Source: Hydrocarboniclastica marina (GTDB taxonomy: Bacteria > Pseudomonadota > Gammaproteobacteria > Pseudomonadales > Oleiphilaceae). Taken from it: DNA of 64,000 nt. Below, piece by piece: positions 60,967 to 64,000 of this stretch (positions are counted from its first letter, which is position 1; the number at the start of each line of letters is the position of its first letter). A program made the position numbers and the translations under genes. The stretch covers positions 1,178,001-1,242,000 of the forward strand of contig NZ_CP031093.1 in the NCBI RefSeq assembly GCF_004851605.1, in the 5' to 3' direction. The notes under the pieces are model-generated. The model saw only the letters and a list, made by a program, of their open reading frames with translations. It ran no database searches and was not told the DNA's origin.

Positions 60967-61038
60967 AACTCTCGTAAGTATTCTCGTCGTTACTTTCGTC
61001 GGTATTCTTGTCGATGTTCTTGTCGATGTTTTTGTCGA
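60967..61038. repeat. degenerate 12-bp tandem repeat, about six units
   Basis: Units of the form TRTTCTTGTCGA run head to tail: TATTCTCGTCGT, TACTTTCGTCGG, TATTCTTGTCGA, TGTTCTTGTCGA, TGTTTTTGTCGA from 60979 to 61038, with a weaker unit at 60967-60978. The array ends 48 bp before the next probable start codon. Confidence 0.85.
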
Positions 61039-61086
61039 TAGACCCGTGGGCATTCTGTGGCGTATTTCTTTGGAGGGCGCAGTCCG

Positions 61087-61449
61087 GTGTTCAAGGCACT
61101 CTGGCCAAAAAGAGCGAGTTCGAATGCGTCCAGCGCATCAACGCATGTTGAGGCCGACCGAACCGGCACGAACGCGATGGTCAGCATGCTGTCTCATACC
61201 AGCGCCTATCACCTGGAACGTCTGGAAAAACTGATCGACCTGCGGTTCGAGAAAACCTTCGGCGATCTCGACGACGACAGCCTCCGCAATCTGATTGCGT
61301 TTGCGTCCCGGGTTCAGGATGCTGATATCCAGCGTGAGCTTCTGCTTTTCTACCTCAATTGCCCACCTTCTATTCAAAGCTCCCTGCGCCACAGCGATAT
61401 TGTCAGTGAAGATCACGTCCTGCGCCGCGCGCCGGATGCCTGGTCCTGA
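61087..61449 (+). CDS. hypothetical small protein
   Basis: About 120 residues from GTG 61087 (GGAGG 10 nt upstream); ATG 61177 would give a 90-residue core. The core is protein-like and acidic-helical: YHLERLEKLIDLRFEKTFGD, DDDSLRNLIAFASRVQDADI, RELLLFYLNCPPSIQ. The N-terminal 30 residues are Ser/Ala-rich and less convincing. No family recognised. Confidence 0.5.
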   Translation: MFKALWPKRASSNASSASTHVEADRTGTNAMVSMLSHTSAYHLERLEKLIDLRFEKTFGDLDDDSLRNLIAFASRVQDADIQRELLLFYLNCPPSIQSSLRHSDIVSEDHVLRRAPDAWS

Positions 61450-61532
61450 GTTTCGGTTACGTGTCCTGATACAAGCGTGCGAAAGCACTGCCCCAGGCCG
61501 CGATGCGTTTAACGGGAAAGATGGAGTACTCG

Positions 61533-61673
61533 ATGAAAAACAGCCTCGACAGACATTTCCTCGACTCGGACCACCTTGACGTTTTGCTCCTCGACAAGAG
61601 CCTCCACGCTCATGACCCTGCCGACGGTCGGCCAGATGACGATTCGCCGATCGAAACCATCATCGTCGACTGA
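61533..61673 (+). CDS. possible 46-residue acidic small protein
   Basis: ATG 61533 with GGAG (7-nt spacing) opens a 46-codon frame: MKNSLDRHFLDSDHLDVLLL, then DKSLHAHDPADGRPDDDSP and IETIIVD. Asp-rich with a short hydrophobic run. Its stop codon TGA is the first three bases of the 7-bp tandem repeat that follows. It lies 83 bp after the preceding hypothetical gene. Not recognised. Confidence 0.45.
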   Translation: MKNSLDRHFLDSDHLDVLLLDKSLHAHDPADGRPDDDSPIETIIVD

Positions 61674-61726
61674 TGACTGATGACTGATGACTGATGACTG
61701 ATGACTGATGACTGATGACTGATGAC
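61671..61726. repeat. 7-bp tandem repeat, eight perfect units
   Basis: TGATGAC is repeated eight times without error at 61671-61726. The first unit supplies the stop codon of the small ORF before it; the array ends 123 bp before the TPR-like protein gene. Perfect identity suggests recent slippage-driven expansion. Confidence 0.97.
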
Positions 61727-61848
61727 TGTGACGGACTGGCGGTATCTTTTGGATAGCGCGGGCCAGGAAACGCTTTGCTCAGGCTGCGACATTTGCCTTA
61801 ATCTGTCGATCACTGCACTCTTGTAGAACGGTTCCAGGAGCATTAACG

Positions 61849-62760
61849 ATGAATCGACGTGTTGCAGGTATGGTCGCGGGTCTGTCAGCTGGTGTAATGT
61901 CGGCTGGTTTATTAACCGTGCCGATGATTACGCCGGCTGTGGTAGTGGGCGTGGCTGGCGCCGCCGGCCTTGCCTTTACGACGAGCGCCGTGGCTGCGCC
62001 GCTGGCACCGGAGCACGAGGTTCGCCGGCTCACCATGGCGGCCAGGCAGGCCATCCAGGATTCCCGGTGGGATGAAGCCTCGCAGCACCTGACCCGCCTC
62101 CAGCATCTCAAAGCCGAGAAGCCGCCGGAATACCACTTCTACCGCGGCCGGGTGATGCTCCACGGCAATCAACTGAACGAAGCCCGGTCGGCGCTGGAAA
62201 GCTATGTTGCCGAAGCCGGCAAAGAGGGCGAGCACTACGATCAGGCGCTGCAGCTTATCACTCAGATTGAATCCCAGCGGGACGTGCGGGCAACCGCCAA
62301 CGAAGGGCAGGCGCCCGTCGCCATGATCGAACCGGCCCAGCGGATCGACGTAGAGGCCTTGCAGCGGCTCTACCTGGAAGACAAACCCAGCGATGCCCTT
62401 GCTGCACACGTGAACAGCCTGCTCAGCACCAATGCCTGGCAGCCCGGCCCTGTGTTCCGGGAAAAACCCGAAGAGACCATCGAATACCGCATCACAACCG
62501 AATCAAACGGTAGCCTGCAGATACGCGAGACCGAGCGTCGGCCTGGCCAGGGCCCGACAGTTCGCACCCGGACCTTCCCCGTGTTCGGCATCAACCCGAT
62601 CATTTCCTACGACTGCTACGAATCTGACGGCAGCTGCTGGCTGTTTGACCCCAGGGATGAGTCGCGCTGGCTGCGGCTGGCCAACCGTCCCGCCGCCGCA
62701 GAAGAAGTCTCCCAGGTCCTTGGCGAGCTGATGCGCCAGTTACAGAAAGGCGGCTCGTAG
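61849..62760 (+). CDS. exported protein with TPR-like repeats, unknown function
   Basis: 303 residues. A long hydrophobic N-terminus (about 10-48; VVVGVAGAAGLAFTTSAVAA) is a signal peptide or anchor. Residues about 55-145 read as two TPR-like helical hairpins (AARQAIQDSRWDEASQHLTR, HFYRGRVMLHGNQLNEARSA, ALESYVAEAGKEGEHYDQAL). The C-terminal 120 residues (EYRITTESNGSLQIRETERR, PIISYDCYESDGSCWLFDP) are beta-rich with two cysteines. No family recognised. Confidence 0.75.
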   Translation: MNRRVAGMVAGLSAGVMSAGLLTVPMITPAVVVGVAGAAGLAFTTSAVAAPLAPEHEVRRLTMAARQAIQDSRWDEASQHLTRLQHLKAEKPPEYHFYRGRVMLHGNQLNEARSALESYVAEAGKEGEHYDQALQLITQIESQRDVRATANEGQAPVAMIEPAQRIDVEALQRLYLEDKPSDALAAHVNSLLSTNAWQPGPVFREKPEETIEYRITTESNGSLQIRETERRPGQGPTVRTRTFPVFGINPIISYDCYESDGSCWLFDPRDESRWLRLANRPAAAEEVSQVLGELMRQLQKGGS

Positions 62761-63199
62761 CCGCAGCCCGCAATACACTTCCCAGTAAAACGCCCTGGCG
62801 CGTGGTCACGCGCAAGGGTTTAAGCCCCCAGGTGACCTGGCGTTCGACTGCGACCTTCGGTACGGCGGCCTCGCCAGAATCCATCGATTGTTTCAGTTGC
62901 CCACTCCCTGCCTTTTGTAACGGGCCTCCGTTGCCTTTTGTAACACCCCGTGGCTCAAGGCCGGTCTGCTCCCATATGCGATTTTTCGCATAAGCATGGT
63001 CTGCAAACTCATCTCTTCTTTTTATTTCAGCTATTTAAAGCGGAATCCGGGGCCGTTCCCGGCCGGTTGGTACGACCACAAGTGGGCTATTTGACAATTA
63101 TTTGGCGTTTTTCTGTTGCAATTATTGACCGAATCTCAACATTGTTCGGCGCGCCTTTTGGCTATGATTTCCTCATAGTCAATTAAGTGGTGCAAAATC
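62761..63199. other. 439-bp region upstream of the lipoprotein gene
   Basis: No convincing gene. Structure seen: palindrome CCAGGT-G-ACCTGG (62828-62840); direct repeat TGCCTTTTGTAAC at 62909-62921 and 62932-62944; inverted repeat TATGCGA-TTTT-TCGCATA (62975-62992); a TTGACA at 63091-63096 without a good -10. This density suggests a regulated promoter for the lipoprotein gene at 63200. Confidence 0.5.
62975..62992. repeat. 7-bp inverted repeat with T4 spacer
   Basis: TATGCGA and TCGCATA are perfect complements around TTTT. Located 208 bp upstream of the lipoprotein start; an operator or a weak hairpin. Confidence 0.6.
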
Positions 63200-64000
63200 A
63201 TGTCAAAAACCGCCAAAAGATTGTTAAAGCAGGGACTGGTAACACTGCCACTGGTAGCGCTGCTCTCTGGTTGTATTGATGGTCTTCCCGATGGCGCCGG
63301 TGGCAATGCTCTTGTAGACAGCGGCACGGTTGAAGTTAGCGGCGGCGCGGTCAAAGGTGTGATCCAGCAGGGTATCGTAAAAGCCCATCGTCTGGTGCTC
63401 AACGAGCAGGGCGTCTACGTGGCCGACAGCTCTATCAGCGAGACAGTCAGAACCAATGCTAACGGCGGCTTCAAGCTGAAACTGAAAGGCGGCGCAGAGG
63501 GTTGGGCCCTGGTTGAGCTTGCTGCTGACGCCAGCACAACCATGAAGTGCGACGTAATGCCGGGCTGTACCGTGGGCAGCCGCATGGTTCCTTTCGGCGA
63601 AGCGTTTGCCCTTGATTCCGGCTTCACCCTGCGCGGCGCGGTTGACCTGTCACGGGGCGAAGTCTTCCTGACGCCGCTCTCACACCTTGCCGTAAGCCTG
63701 GCCGAACAGAAGAAAGGCGGCCTGACCAGTGAGTCTATCACCACAGCCTACGACGACGTTGAGCAGATGTTCGGCCTGACCGCTGGCAGCCTTCAGGTGG
63801 CACCGCCTGACCTTACCAACCTCGGCTCCGGCACGACCCTGACAGAAAACCAGCTCCAATTGGCGATTGTCAACGCTGCATTTCTGGCAGTCGTCAACGA
63901 TAACGCCGACTGGACCACCATTACCGAAGTGCTGGAAGACATGAGTGGCCAGATCACCAAGCCGATCGGCTTGAGCGGCCAGCGCAACGACCTATGGGTC
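63200..64000 (+). CDS. probable lipoprotein, N-terminal part (runs off the right edge)
   Basis: Open from ATG 63200 to the window end (267 codons). Signal peptide with lipobox LVALLSGC (Cys at about residue 22), so the mature protein should be lipid-anchored. Then a Gly-rich linker and SGGAVKGVIQQGIVKAHRL, resembling a carboxypeptidase-regulatory-like beta domain, with TNANGGFKLKLKGG and FLTPLSHLAVSLAEQKKGG. No stop is reached, so total length and function are unknown. Confidence 0.8.
   Translation, partial: MSKTAKRLLKQGLVTLPLVALLSGCIDGLPDGAGGNALVDSGTVEVSGGAVKGVIQQGIVKAHRLVLNEQGVYVADSSISETVRTNANGGFKLKLKGGAEGWALVELAADASTTMKCDVMPGCTVGSRMVPFGEAFALDSGFTLRGAVDLSRGEVFLTPLSHLAVSLAEQKKGGLTSESITTAYDDVEQMFGLTAGSLQVAPPDLTNLGSGTTLTENQLQLAIVNAAFLAVVNDNADWTTITEVLEDMSGQITKPIGLSGQRNDLWV

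Larger units (their letters stand above)
60732..61086. other. AT-richer, repeat-bearing region after rmuC
   Basis: Lower in G+C than the flanks. Holds a 12-bp palindrome TTGGTCGACCAA (60875-60886), a possible 34-codon ORF (60827-60931) and the 12-bp repeats at 60967-61038. Divergent promoters for rmuC and the following small genes are expected here. Confidence 0.5.

Noticed and set aside
60990-61187. Minus-strand ORF with HRQE repeats
   Set aside because: The repeats are simply the 12-bp DNA array read in frame; no start signal and no conserved part.

Overview
The window reads as a 64 kb piece of a gammaproteobacterial chromosome of roughly 58-60% G+C, most like Marinobacter or a close relative in the Pseudomonas/Marinobacter group. 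This rests on gene families and gene order: thrS-infC-rpmI-rplT-pheS-pheT-ihfA-merR, a nadK to pepN block arranged much as in Pseudomonas, an Entner-Doudoroff island (zwf-pgl-eda, pyk, edd-glk), a TAXI-type TRAP transporter, and a DUF1329/Ycf48-like/RND triad. I see no insertion sequence, prophage, integrase, CRISPR array or rRNA. There are two tRNAs, Asp(GTC) and Pro(GGG).

Layout. 1-1162: the N-terminal part of a 7TM-DISM membrane sensor running off the left edge. 1.8-9.5 kb: lipid genes (long acyl-CoA dehydrogenase, MaoC-type hydratase, an AraC-type regulator divergent from fadH) with a YebC/YeeN-type regulator and tRNA-Asp. 9.7-19 kb: a coiled-coil protein, DUF1853, nadK, a metallophosphatase, a rhomboid protease, DUF1315, DUF2797 and pepN. 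19.2-24.4 kb: DUF1329, Ycf48-like and RND-family genes, probably one export or envelope machine. 24.7-28.4 kb: TAXI-TRAP binding protein and fused permease. 28.6-36.2 kb: translation genes plus ihfA and a MerR-like gene. 36.3-45.5 kb: tRNA-Pro, a soluble BdlA-like chemoreceptor, a short CDF transporter, a CinA-family amidase, nadE, and two cyclic-di-GMP enzymes facing each other. 45.5-49.8 kb: flavodoxin-like reductase, histone-deacetylase-like enzyme, SDR and DUF748 protein. 50.2-59.1 kb: glucose-6-phosphate to pyruvate by the Entner-Doudoroff route, with glucokinase, pyruvate kinase and a conserved protein with a histone-H1-like tail between. 59.1-64 kb: rmuC, a repeat-rich stretch with small ORFs, a secreted TPR-like protein and the start of a lipoprotein.

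The most interesting item is a probable iron-responsive small RNA on the minus strand at about 14,979-15,062. A good sigma-70 promoter (TTGACG, 17 bp, TATCAT) is covered by a perfect 19-bp Fur-type palindrome, and about 80 nt later comes a strong intrinsic terminator, with no meaningful ORF between. This is the layout of RyhB and PrrF, but I recognise no sequence match to either. Other observations are a sigma-28 (FliA) promoter ahead of the BdlA-like receptor, several simple tandem repeats (7, 8, 9 and 12 bp) beside small ORFs or promoters, and conserved genes of unknown function that carry nuclease-like motifs.

Many start sites were moved from the longest possible start to one with a better ribosome binding site. 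infC begins with the rare codon ATT. All family assignments are from reading translated motifs; no database search was run.
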